From positions 1 through 5,798 of the forward strand of contig JAHFBU010000119.1 of the NCBI GenBank assembly GCA_023249795.1: 5,798 nucleotides of DNA, in the 5' to 3' direction. Position 1 is the first letter of the stretch. Each line of letters opens with the position of its first letter. Source of the DNA: Syntrophaceae bacterium. GTDB taxonomy: Bacteria; Desulfobacterota; Syntrophia; Syntrophales; UBA5619. Below the pieces are notes generated by a model. That model saw only the letters and a program-made list of their open reading frames with translations, was not told the origin of the DNA and did no database searches. The position numbers and the translations under genes were made by a program. This document shows, piece after piece, positions 1 through 5,798 of this stretch.

Positions 1-1
1 C

Positions 2-436
2 TGCAACGTCCATCAGCTCAAGGATATCGTTCAGCGCCATTTCCGGTCCCCTTCGACAAGGGGGCTGGCGATCCATGTGACCTCGTTCGGCTACCGTTAC
101 GGGCTGCCGGCGGACGCCGACATGGTCCTGGACGTCCGTTTCCTGCCCAATCCCCATTTCGTGGAGGAGCTGCGCTGTTGCGACGGCCATGATTCCCGTG
201 TGCGCGATTTTGTCCTGGAATCGGAAGGCGGTCGGACTTTTGTCACAAAACTGTTTGACCTGATGGCATTTCTGATCCCCCTCTACGAAAAAGAGGGCAA
301 GTCCCGTTTCAATATCGCCCTCGGCTGCACGGGAGGCCACCACCGCTCCGTCGTCATGGCCAACCTGCTGGGCGGCTACTTTGAGGACAAAGGTTATTCC
401 GTGAACGTAGCCCACCGCGACATCGCTAAATCATAG
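2..436 (+). CDS. rapZ: RapZ/YvcJ family protein, C-terminal domain (5' end outside window)
   Basis: This is the last 144 codons of a gene that enters from the left and ends at TAG 434-436. Full-length RapZ proteins are about 285 residues, so the N-terminal P-loop ATPase half lies outside the window. The visible part matches the C-terminal domain: SFGY-RYGLP (28-36 of the visible part), DVRFLPNP (44-51), a GCTGGHHRS loop (108-116) and HRD near the end (138-140). In E. coli this domain binds the small RNA GlmZ and senses glucosamine-6-phosphate to control glmS. In other phyla, including Bacillus (YvcJ), the role is less clear, so RNA regulation here is not assured. The GTG at 77 is an internal valine, not a start, because homology continues upstream in frame. 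The protein stops soon after HRDIAKS and lacks the basic KRK-type tail of E. coli RapZ. Family assignment is firm; function in this organism is inferred. Confidence 0.93.
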   Translation, partial: CNVHQLKDIVQRHFRSPSTRGLAIHVTSFGYRYGLPADADMVLDVRFLPNPHFVEELRCCDGHDSRVRDFVLESEGGRTFVTKLFDLMAFLIPLYEKEGKSRFNIALGCTGGHHRSVVMANLLGGYFEDKGYSVNVAHRDIAKS

Positions 437-466
437 CAGGCTGTTGACCGGCAGCTCATCCCGAAA

Positions 467-485
467 CCCCGCTTTGAAGGCGGGG
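467..485 (-). terminator. GC-rich hairpin between convergent genes; possible weak terminator for the M23 gene
   Basis: CCCCGC (467-472) pairs with GCGGGG (480-485). The stem can extend inward by one G-T and one T-A pair. It sits in the 92-base gap between two converging genes, where a terminator is expected. Read on the minus strand it is followed only by TTTC, and on the plus strand by no T run, so it is at best a weak or Rho-assisted terminator. It could instead be a dispersed extragenic palindrome. The hairpin is seen directly; the role is inferred. Confidence 0.35.
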
Positions 486-528
486 ACCAGGGGCACTTCC
501 CTCCTGCCGCGCCGGCTCGACAGGTCCG

Positions 529-1857
529 TCAGAAACTCACGTCCAGCTTCTTTGTCACATTGTCGGCGATCCAGTGAGAATCCCACCATTCCCGCGGATC
601 GACGAACTGGCCGTGAACCGCGACTCCGAAGTGGAGATGATCCCCGCCGGCGAGACCCGTCGCGCCGGAAAGGCCGATGACCTCGCCCCGCTTCACGGTT
701 TGATCCGGCTTGACGTGAATGGCGCTCATGTGGGCATAGAGGGTCGATAGCCCCATCCCGTGATCGATGATGACCGCATTGCCATAAATTCCGAGAGCTC
801 CGGCTAAACGGACGATGCCGTTGTTGGCGGCCTCGACCGGCGAATGGATGAGGGATGCGAGATCGACGCCGATGTGAAGGCTCTCCCCCACGGGTTTCCC
901 ATTGTAGAGATAGATCCGACGATCGCCGAAGAGGGCCATGGGGGCGGCGTTTTTCATCCGGAGGAAGGTGTCCTGCCAGAGCGGCCGTGGCTCCGATTTC
1001 ATGCAGGCGGATTGGATCGTTTTGAGATTGTCGGCGCGCAGCAGGGTGTTCACATAGATGAAGGTTTCGATGGGCGTTTTCCCCCGCAGCTCAGGGATCA
1101 ACGCCTGGAACTCCGGCATCTTCTGTCCGAGAAAGTTGTCCGTCAGCGGCATTTTGTCGCCGCGGAACTTCCGCTTCAGGATCAAGGCGGGGATGCCGCT
1201 TGCGGTTTCGTTTCCGGCCTGATCCCGGGCCGTGATGCGGATCTGAGGAGCCCCGGAGCTCGCCTCCAACGGAAGAGCGAAGTAGGCCGCATAACCGGGT
1301 TTTCCGGCCATCGTGACCGGGTAGGCGGGATAGAAGAGGTCACCGACCCGGACGCCCGTCAGAGGGACCGCTTCGGATAAATGATAGGCGATGACGCAGG
1401 TTCCTCCGGGATTGATATGGTTTTGTGTATTGAGTTGGAAGATCTGGGGCGGCAGGGAGTCGATCGTGACCGTGCGCGTTACCGTGGTCCTGTTCTTCCA
1501 GAGGGAGTGATCGACGGCGGTGAGGGTCAGCGCTGCCTGCCCATCGTGGAGTTTCAGGGCTGCGGTGTCCACGGTAACCAGGATCGCCTTGCGGCCGACG
1601 CCCGCCTCCGGGAGGTCAACGGCGGAGAGGATATGGGGCAGGTTGTCCTGGGTGACGATAATTTCCGTATGGCCAAGACCCCGACCGGAATCGGAAAAAG
1701 TGACGCTCAGTTCCTTCCGAAGGCCAATGAAGGCGGAATCCGAGCCGATCTCAACGACGGGTTTGTTTCTCTCCCCGACGGTGAGGAAAAACCATACGCC
1801 CCCGCCCGCGAGCAACAGAACGAGACAACCGACGATATACCAGAATCTCTTTTGCAT
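529..1857 (-). CDS. Membrane-anchored M23 family metallopeptidase (LytM-type) with Ig-like domains
   Basis: A 442-residue protein predicted to cut peptide cross-links of peptidoglycan in the periplasm. Residues about 3-25 form one hydrophobic segment after a short basic start, so it is an uncleaved anchor or signal peptide. Two beta-rich segments follow (about 33-135 and 136-230) that look like tandem bacterial Ig-like domains; they end in VTID-LPP and ITARDQAGN respectively. A linker of about 90 residues precedes the M23 domain (about 320-425). The zinc ligands look intact: HIGVD gives H328 and D332, and HLHFGV gives H407 and H409; YAHM supplies the usual further His (H376). The catalytic site therefore appears active, unlike degenerate EnvC/NlpD-type LytM proteins. 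The frame is open upstream to 2001, but ATG 1857 is preferred: AGGAGG lies 10 bases upstream, while ATG 1866 is one base from it and the extra upstream residues look non-coding. The gene faces away from coaBC and has its own likely promoter. Substrate and partners cannot be read from the sequence. Confidence 0.9.
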   Translation of the reverse strand: MQKRFWYIVGCLVLLLAGGGVWFFLTVGERNKPVVEIGSDSAFIGLRKELSVTFSDSGRGLGHTEIIVTQDNLPHILSAVDLPEAGVGRKAILVTVDTAALKLHDGQAALTLTAVDHSLWKNRTTVTRTVTIDSLPPQIFQLNTQNHINPGGTCVIAYHLSEAVPLTGVRVGDLFYPAYPVTMAGKPGYAAYFALPLEASSGAPQIRITARDQAGNETASGIPALILKRKFRGDKMPLTDNFLGQKMPEFQALIPELRGKTPIETFIYVNTLLRADNLKTIQSACMKSEPRPLWQDTFLRMKNAAPMALFGDRRIYLYNGKPVGESLHIGVDLASLIHSPVEAANNGIVRLAGALGIYGNAVIIDHGMGLSTLYAHMSAIHVKPDQTVKRGEVIGLSGATGLAGGDHLHFGVAVHGQFVDPREWWDSHWIADNVTKKLDVSF

Positions 1858-1867
1858 GGCTTTCATT

Positions 1868-1873
1868 CCTCCT
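1868..1873 (-). promoter_or_regulatory. Ribosome binding site that decides the M23 gene start
   Basis: The minus strand reads AGGAGG at 1873-1868. Two in-frame ATGs follow, at 1866 (one base away) and 1857 (ten bases away). Only the second has workable spacing, so the protein probably begins MQKRFW. Confidence 0.7.
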
Positions 1874-1889
1874 GCGATGGATTGGGTGG

Positions 1890-1918
1890 GGTATAGCCAG
1901 TTTGCCGATGCATTGCAA
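1890..1918 (-). promoter_or_regulatory. Likely sigma70-type promoter of the M23 gene
   Basis: On the minus strand TTGCAA (1918-1913) is followed after exactly 17 bases by TATACC (1895-1890). Each box matches the consensus at four or five of six positions. Transcription would begin near 1883, leaving a leader of about 26 bases that contains the ribosome binding site. The prediction rests on sequence match and position only. Confidence 0.5.
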
Positions 1919-1925
1919 GGCGAAA

Positions 1926-1951
1926 TAATCGGGGTCCGCGAGGGACCATTA
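1926..1951. promoter_or_regulatory. Interrupted dyad between two divergent promoters; candidate operator
   Basis: GGTCC (1933-1937) and GGACC (1943-1947) are inverted around a 5-base centre. Outside them TAAT (1926-1929) and ATTA (1948-1951) are also inverted, with a 3-base offset on the left. The dyad fills most of the space between the two -35 boxes, where a shared regulator could bind. No regulator gene is in the window, and a dyad of this size can arise by chance. Confidence 0.25.
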
Positions 1952-1956
1952 ATGCC

Positions 1957-1985
1957 TTGATCTTGCGGGGCATCATTGCTATACG
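1957..1985 (+). promoter_or_regulatory. Likely sigma70-type promoter of the coaBC-udg-nfeD-slipin operon
   Basis: TTGATC (1957-1962) is followed after exactly 17 bases by TATACG (1980-1985). Each box matches the consensus at four of six positions. The start of transcription would be near 1992, giving a leader of about 23 bases that holds the strong coaBC ribosome binding site. No other promoter is obvious in the short gaps downstream. Confidence 0.5.
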
Positions 1986-1999
1986 TTATCATCACTTGC

Positions 2000-2006
2000 A
2001 AGGAGG
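2000..2006 (+). promoter_or_regulatory. Ribosome binding site that decides the coaBC start
   Basis: AAGGAGG lies 8 bases before ATG 2015. This favours 2015 over the in-frame ATG at 1976, which overlaps the predicted -10 region and adds 13 residues not typical of the family. Confidence 0.8.
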
Positions 2007-2014
2007 CTCCTGGA

Positions 2015-3229
2015 ATGCTGAAGGAGAGAAAAATTGTGCTGGGCGTGACCGGTGGAATTGCCGTCTATAAGGCCGCCGAGCTGGTCCGGGAACTGGTCCG
2101 GCGCGGGTCGAAGGTCCGGGTGGTTATGACCGAAAGCGCCTGCAAGTTTGTCACGCCGCTCACCTTCGAGACCCTGTCGGGAAACCCGGTTTACACCGAT
2201 CTGTTTTGGACGCCGGGAAGTTTCGAGATCGGCCACATCTCCCTTGGTGAATTTGCCGAGTTAATCCTCATCGCGCCCGCGACGGCGAATATCATCGGCA
2301 AGGCAGCCGCGGGACTTGCGGACGATCTCTTGACCACGGTCCTCCTGGCGACGCATGCCCCCGTGCTTCTCTGTCCGGCGATGAATACGAAAATGTATAC
2401 CAATCCCGTTGTTCAGGAAAATATTGCCAAACTGGTTTCCCGCGGCCAGACCGTTATGCAGCCGGGATACGGAGAACTGGCCTGCCGGGCCGAAGGGCAG
2501 GGGCGTCTGGCCAGGCTCGTGGATATCGTGGAAGAAGTCGAGTCGATCCTGACGACGAAAGATCTCCTGGGCGAGCACATCCTCATCACCGCCGGGCCGA
2601 CTCAGGAGCCCTTCGATCCGGTGCGGTTCATCAGCAATTACTCCTCCGGAAAAATGGGATATGCGCTGGCCTTGATGGCCAGGAGGCGGGGCGCTGTCGT
2701 AACGCTGGTCAGCGGACCGACCGCGCTTCCCGTGCCTTGGGGCTGCGAATTCGTTCCGGTGCAGACGGCCGTCGAGATGCGGGATGCCGTAATGACCCGC
2801 CTAGAGAAGGTAACGGCGGTGATCAAGGCCGCCGCGGTGGCCGATTACCGACCGGCTGTCCGCGAACCGGGGAAAATAAAAAAGAAGGATGGGGCCATGA
2901 CGATCGATCTGGAGAGGAACCCTGACATCATCTCCGAGATCGCGCTGCAAAAGGGTAACCGGATTTTGGTGGGTTTCTCGATGGAATCCGAACGCCTCGT
3001 TGAACACGCCCGGTTGAAGCTCATGGAAAAAGGGATGGATTTCATCGTGGCCAACGACGTGACCGAACCCGGCGCCGGCTTCCGGGGTGATACGAATCGT
3101 GTCCGTATCCTCCACCGTGAGGGAGAAGAGGAGACACTCCCCCTGATGAACAAGATTGATGTGGCCGGTATCATCCTCGACCGGGTGAAGAAGCTCCGGG
3201 AAAGCAGAAGGGGTCGCGATGGGAGCTGA
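2015..3229 (+). CDS. coaBC: Bifunctional phosphopantothenoylcysteine decarboxylase / phosphopantothenate-cysteine ligase
   Basis: A 404-residue fused enzyme, about the family's usual 400. It makes 4'-phosphopantetheine from 4'-phosphopantothenate in two cytosolic steps of coenzyme A synthesis. CoaB joins cysteine using CTP, then the FMN-dependent CoaC half decarboxylates the product. The CoaC domain (about 5-185) shows GVTGG (10-14), the catalytic His in HISLG (H74), the APATAN flavin-binding stretch, PAMN (121-124) and the active-site Cys in LACRAEGQG (C157). The CoaB domain (about 188-395) shows TAGPT, ISNYSSGKMG (206-215; N208 matches the E. coli Asn that handles the acyl-cytidylate), AAAVADYR (272-279) and KIKKK (287-291) holding the conserved Lys. 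All key residues are present, so both activities are expected. It is first in a four-gene run, and its last 11 bases overlap the udg start. Confidence 0.97.
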   Translation: MLKERKIVLGVTGGIAVYKAAELVRELVRRGSKVRVVMTESACKFVTPLTFETLSGNPVYTDLFWTPGSFEIGHISLGEFAELILIAPATANIIGKAAAGLADDLLTTVLLATHAPVLLCPAMNTKMYTNPVVQENIAKLVSRGQTVMQPGYGELACRAEGQGRLARLVDIVEEVESILTTKDLLGEHILITAGPTQEPFDPVRFISNYSSGKMGYALALMARRRGAVVTLVSGPTALPVPWGCEFVPVQTAVEMRDAVMTRLEKVTAVIKAAAVADYRPAVREPGKIKKKDGAMTIDLERNPDIISEIALQKGNRILVGFSMESERLVEHARLKLMEKGMDFIVANDVTEPGAGFRGDTNRVRILHREGEEETLPLMNKIDVAGIILDRVKKLRESRRGRDGS

Positions 3230-3953
3230 GCTGGAGCCGCGGGAAGAACTTTTGGGGCTGGTCCGGTCGCTGACGGAGCAAATCCGCGTGGACCGGGAGT
3301 TGGGGAAACCCCTCTCGCACCTGTCCCGCGAGAACCCGGGTGGTGCTGCGCCGTCAGTTTTCGAACCGGCGTTATCCGCAGAAGCGTCCGGGGGAGAGAC
3401 ATCCGCTCTGGAGGCGGTTCGCGAGGCGATGGCCGACTGCCGACGCTGCCCCCTCGGCGCTCTTTGTCATAACCTCGTTTTCGGCGAGGGGAATCCCCGT
3501 GCGGAACTGCTCTTTGTCGGCGAGGCGCCGGGGGCGGATGAAGACGCCCAGGGAAGACCGTTTGTCGGCCGCGCCGGACAGTTGCTCACAAAGATCATAG
3601 TTGCGATGGGATTGAAACGGGAAGAGGTCTATATCTGCAACATTCTGAAGTGCCGTCCCCCCGGAAACCGGAATCCGCTGCCGGATGAGATCACTGCCTG
3701 CGAACCGTTTCTGATCCGGCAGATTGAGGCGATCCGCCCGCGGGTGATCTGCGCTCTCGGAAGCTTTGCGGCGCATACCCTGCTGAAATCGGAGGCGCCC
3801 ATCACCGCCCTGCGCGGGCGGTTTCATGCCTACCAGGGAATACCCCTTATGCCGACTTACCACCCGGCCTACCTCCTCCGGAACGCCGGGGCGAAGAAAC
3901 AGGTTTGGGAGGATGTCCAGGCGATCATGAAGCGCCTTCACGAGGGGGAGTGA
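3219..3953 (+). CDS. udg: Family 4 uracil-DNA glycosylase with [4Fe-4S] cluster
   Basis: A 244-residue enzyme that removes uracil from DNA, the first step of base excision repair after cytosine deamination or dUMP incorporation. Motif GEAPGADED (101-109) and the HPAYLLR motif (215-221) are the two active-site signatures of family 4. Four cysteines fit the iron-sulfur cluster: C74, C77, C145 (in KCRPP) and C161. Their spacing (2, 68 and 16) equals that recalled for the Thermus thermophilus enzyme. C83 and C140 are extra cysteines. About 70 residues precede the catalytic domain: a helical, charged segment (5-30) then a Gly/Ala/Ser/Glu-rich linker. Such an extension is seen in some family members and may be a partner-binding tail; its role is unknown. 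ATG 3219 lies inside the end of coaBC after a purine-rich GAAGGGG, so translation is probably coupled to coaBC. No alternative family fits as well. Confidence 0.94.
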   Translation: MGAELEPREELLGLVRSLTEQIRVDRELGKPLSHLSRENPGGAAPSVFEPALSAEASGGETSALEAVREAMADCRRCPLGALCHNLVFGEGNPRAELLFVGEAPGADEDAQGRPFVGRAGQLLTKIIVAMGLKREEVYICNILKCRPPGNRNPLPDEITACEPFLIRQIEAIRPRVICALGSFAAHTLLKSEAPITALRGRFHAYQGIPLMPTYHPAYLLRNAGAKKQVWEDVQAIMKRLHEGE

Positions 3954-3961
3954 AATGAGTG

Positions 3962-3970
3962 AAAGGAAGG
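3962..3970 (+). promoter_or_regulatory. Ribosome binding site for nfeD
   Basis: AAAGGAAGG ends 9 bases before ATG 3980. It supports 3980 as the start rather than the in-frame GTG at 3959, which lies too close to the udg stop and upstream of this site. Confidence 0.6.
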
Positions 3971-3979
3971 TCCGGTGCA

Positions 3980-5305
3980 ATGAATAGATATATGTCGCGA
4001 AGGCTCACGTGCACGGTCGTGATGACGGTCGCACTGCTTATCGGTGCGGCAATGTCCGGTCAAAATCTGCCCGCGGCGGACAAGGCGCCGGTCTTCGACG
4101 TGATCACGGTCAGCGCCGCCATCACGCCGCCCATCGCCGAATACATTGTCCGGAGCATCAACGATGCCGCAAAGAACGGCGCGGAGGGGCTGATCCTCCG
4201 GCTGGATACGCCGGGCGGTCTGGATCTGGCCATGCGGGACATTGCCAAGGGAATCCTGAACGCCCCCCTGCCCGTGATCGTCTATGTCGCCCCCTCCGGG
4301 GCGAGGGCGGCGTCGGCCGGTGTGATCATCACCATATCGGCCCACATCGCGGCGATGGCGCCGGGGACAAACATCGGCGCGGCCCATCCCGTAGGCCTGG
4401 GAATCGGCGGCGGCTTGGACAAAACGATGAGCCAAAAGGTGGAAAACGACGCCGTGGCCTACGTTCGGGGGATCGCCAACAAAAGGGATCGGAATGCGGA
4501 CTGGGTGGAGCAGGCCGTTCGGAAGAGTGTATCGATCACCGCCGAAGAGGCCCTTCGGCTCAAGGTGATCGACTTTGTCGCGACGGACCTGAACCGGCTC
4601 ATGGAACAGATCGACGGCCGTGAGATCGCGCTTGCCACAGGGAAGAAAATCCTCAGGACCAAAGACGCCGTTCTCAATGATAAGATCATGGGCACAAGGC
4701 AGAAGGTGCTTTCCGCGCTCAGCGATCCGAACATCGCCTATATCCTTCTGCTGATCGGCCTCGCCGGTCTTTACTTTGAATTCGCGAACCCCGGTGTTGT
4801 GCTTCCTGGCGTGATCGGGGGAATTTCGCTGATCCTCGCCTTCTTTGCGATGCAGACGCTCTCTGTGAGCTATGCGGGGGTTGCAATGATTCTCTTTGCG
4901 ATCATTTTGTTCATTGCCGAACTCAAGGTCGTCAGCCACGGCATCCTCGCCGTCGGCGGGGTCATTTCGCTCATCATCGGCTCGCTGATGCTGTTTCAGA
5001 CCCCCGATCCCGCCATCCGGGTCTCCTGGAGCGTCATGATCCCGGCGGTATCGATTACATCGCTGTTCTTCCTTGCCGTGATTGGGATCGCTCTCAAGGC
5101 GCAGCTCCGGCCCAGGCAGGGAGGCAAAGAAGGGATGGTGAGCGAAGAGGGGCAGGCGATCACCGATGTGTTCAAGGATGGAAAGGTTCTGATTCACGGT
5201 GAGTACTGGGATGCGGAAAGCGATCTTCCCGTGAGCGAGGGGGCCAAAATACGGGTGATCCGTGTGGGACGTATGAAAGTCAAGGTGGAACCCATCGAAT
5301 CTTAA
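3980..5305 (+). CDS. nfeD: NfeD-family membrane serine protease (long form, ClpP-like domain plus OB-fold)
   Basis: A 441-residue protein of the long NfeD type. A basic start and a hydrophobic stretch (about 9-25) form a signal peptide without a lipobox. A ClpP/crotonase-fold serine protease domain (about 37-215) follows. Its catalytic Ser is in AASAG (S112) and the partner Lys is in QKVEN (K153), matching the Ser-Lys dyad known from Pyrococcus PH1510. The sequence before the Ser (LDTPGG) also fits. Four to five membrane helices lie between about 252 and 373, and the C-terminal part (about 385-441), with GKVLIHGEYWDA, is the NfeD OB-fold. By analogy it cuts membrane proteins, including the C-terminal hydrophobic end of its slipin partner, and may take part in membrane quality control. 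The name NfeD comes from nodulation work and does not imply nodulation here. It follows udg by 26 bases and precedes the slipin gene by 11, so the three are likely co-transcribed. Confidence 0.93.
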   Translation: MNRYMSRRLTCTVVMTVALLIGAAMSGQNLPAADKAPVFDVITVSAAITPPIAEYIVRSINDAAKNGAEGLILRLDTPGGLDLAMRDIAKGILNAPLPVIVYVAPSGARAASAGVIITISAHIAAMAPGTNIGAAHPVGLGIGGGLDKTMSQKVENDAVAYVRGIANKRDRNADWVEQAVRKSVSITAEEALRLKVIDFVATDLNRLMEQIDGREIALATGKKILRTKDAVLNDKIMGTRQKVLSALSDPNIAYILLLIGLAGLYFEFANPGVVLPGVIGGISLILAFFAMQTLSVSYAGVAMILFAIILFIAELKVVSHGILAVGGVISLIIGSLMLFQTPDPAIRVSWSVMIPAVSITSLFFLAVIGIALKAQLRPRQGGKEGMVSEEGQAITDVFKDGKVLIHGEYWDAESDLPVSEGAKIRVIRVGRMKVKVEPIES

Positions 5306-5310
5306 GGAGG
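5304..5310 (+). promoter_or_regulatory. Ribosome binding site for the slipin gene, overlapping the nfeD stop
   Basis: AAGGAGG lies 6 bases before ATG 5317 and shares its first two bases with the TAA stop of nfeD (5303-5305). This near-ideal site predicts strong, possibly coupled translation of the slipin. Confidence 0.8.
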
Positions 5311-5316
5311 TCAGTC

Positions 5317-5798
5317 ATGTACGGTTTACCATTTGGAGGCATAGTTCTTGTTGTTCTGGTTGTCATGTTCCTCGCGTCGGCCATCCGGGTCCTCAACGAG
5401 TATGAGAGGGCCGTTATCTTCCGTCTGGGGAGGATCATCGACACGAAGGGGCCCGGACTCATCATCCTGATTCCTGTCATCGACAAGATGGTCCGAATCG
5501 ACATGCGGACGATCACGATGGATATTCCCCCGCAGGACGTCATCACGCGCGACAATGTCTCGATCAAGGTCAACGCCGTCGTCTATTTCCGGGTCATCGA
5601 CGCGAACTCCGCCGTGATTGACGTGGAAAACTACCTCTACGCCACATCCCAGCTCTCCCAGACGACCCTCCGGAGCGTCTGCGGCCAGATGGAGCTTGAC
5701 GAGATTCTATCCGAGCGTGAGAAGATCAACCTCCAGCTCCAGGAGATTCTGGACCGGAGCACCGAACCCTGGGGGATCAAGGTCTCCCACGTCGAGGT
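5317..5798 (+). CDS. Slipin (stomatin-like SPFH/band 7 protein), 3' end outside window
   Basis: The first 160 codons of a gene that runs off the right end; family members are about 250-270 residues, so roughly 100 are missing. A hydrophobic segment (about 9-23) anchors the protein. Next comes VLNEYERAVIFRLGR (25-39), typical of the start of the SPFH domain, then GPGLIILIPVID (45-56) with the usual proline. The stretch QTTLRSV (115-121), GQMELDEILSERE (123-135) and EPWGIKV (150-156) is diagnostic of bacterial and archaeal slipins. C122 is a less common residue between V and G. Such proteins form oligomers that scaffold membrane microdomains, and they are encoded next to NfeD proteases across bacteria and archaea. 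The C-terminal hydrophobic cleavage region recognised by NfeD in Pyrococcus would lie outside the window, so it cannot be checked here. Confidence 0.93.
   Translation, partial: MYGLPFGGIVLVVLVVMFLASAIRVLNEYERAVIFRLGRIIDTKGPGLIILIPVIDKMVRIDMRTITMDIPPQDVITRDNVSIKVNAVVYFRVIDANSAVIDVENYLYATSQLSQTTLRSVCGQMELDEILSEREKINLQLQEILDRSTEPWGIKVSHVE

Noticed and set aside
444..680. A 78-codon plus-strand frame after rapZ
   Set aside because: Its translation is arginine- and serine-rich low complexity and it overlaps the 3' end of the M23 gene on the other strand. There is no family resemblance or ribosome site.
844..1896. Two plus-strand open frames of 178 and 171 codons inside the M23 gene
   Set aside because: They lie antisense to a gene with clear domain motifs, show no recognisable domain, and have no convincing ribosome binding site.
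1858..2001. In-frame upstream extension of the M23 protein by 48 residues
   Set aside because: The extension would cover the promoter region and has no signal-peptide character. A good ribosome binding site and the hydrophobic anchor mark 1857 as the start.
2001..2011. Palindrome AGGAGGCTCCT over the coaBC ribosome binding site
   Set aside because: As RNA it can form only about three base pairs around a 5-base loop, too weak to argue for a translational switch.
3955..3987. Ten-codon open frame (ATG 3955 to TAG) between udg and nfeD, overlapping the nfeD start
   Set aside because: It could be a leader peptide, but there is no clear ribosome site of its own and no rare-codon or regulatory pattern. 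Its length is easily due to chance.
3938..5197. A 419-codon open frame on the minus strand, opposite nfeD
   Set aside because: It uses the same triplet boundaries as nfeD, so its stops would need TTA, CTA or TCA codons in nfeD, which are rare in a GC-rich gene. Its translation is rich in D, H, R and G without recognisable domains, and nfeD is unmistakable.

Overview
The window (about 60% G+C by eye) is ordinary, gene-dense bacterial chromosome. It holds six protein genes: one cut by the left edge, four complete, and one cut by the right edge. The gene set is a RapZ-type protein, a membrane-anchored M23 peptidase with Ig-like domains, a fused CoaBC, a [4Fe-4S] family 4 uracil-DNA glycosylase and an NfeD/slipin pair. 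Together with the protein style it suggests a Gram-negative, probably anaerobic deltaproteobacterium (Desulfobacterota, perhaps Syntrophales-like). That placement is inference from remembered family resemblance, not from a marker gene. I see no tRNA, rRNA, CRISPR array, insertion sequence or phage gene.

Layout: the 3' half of rapZ (2-436, +) runs convergently into an M23 metallopeptidase gene (529-1857, -). The 92-base gap between them carries a GC-rich hairpin at 467-485. The peptidase gene and coaBC (2015-3229, +) are divergent and share a 157-base control region. That region has a plausible sigma70-type promoter for each side, both with a 17-base spacer, and a dyad between the two -35 boxes.

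From coaBC on, four genes run the same way with overlaps or very short gaps: coaBC, udg (11-base overlap), nfeD (26-base gap) and a slipin gene (11-base gap, running off the right end). This looks like one transcript that joins coenzyme A synthesis, uracil repair of DNA and a membrane protease with its SPFH-family partner. Only the nfeD-slipin pair has an established functional link. The other neighbours are probably co-transcribed housekeeping genes.

No wholly undescribed system is evident. The points most worth a second look are the paired divergent promoters with the central dyad, the NfeD-slipin pair at the end of a coaBC-udg operon, the short RapZ C terminus, and the intergenic hairpin, which may be a terminator or a dispersed repeat.
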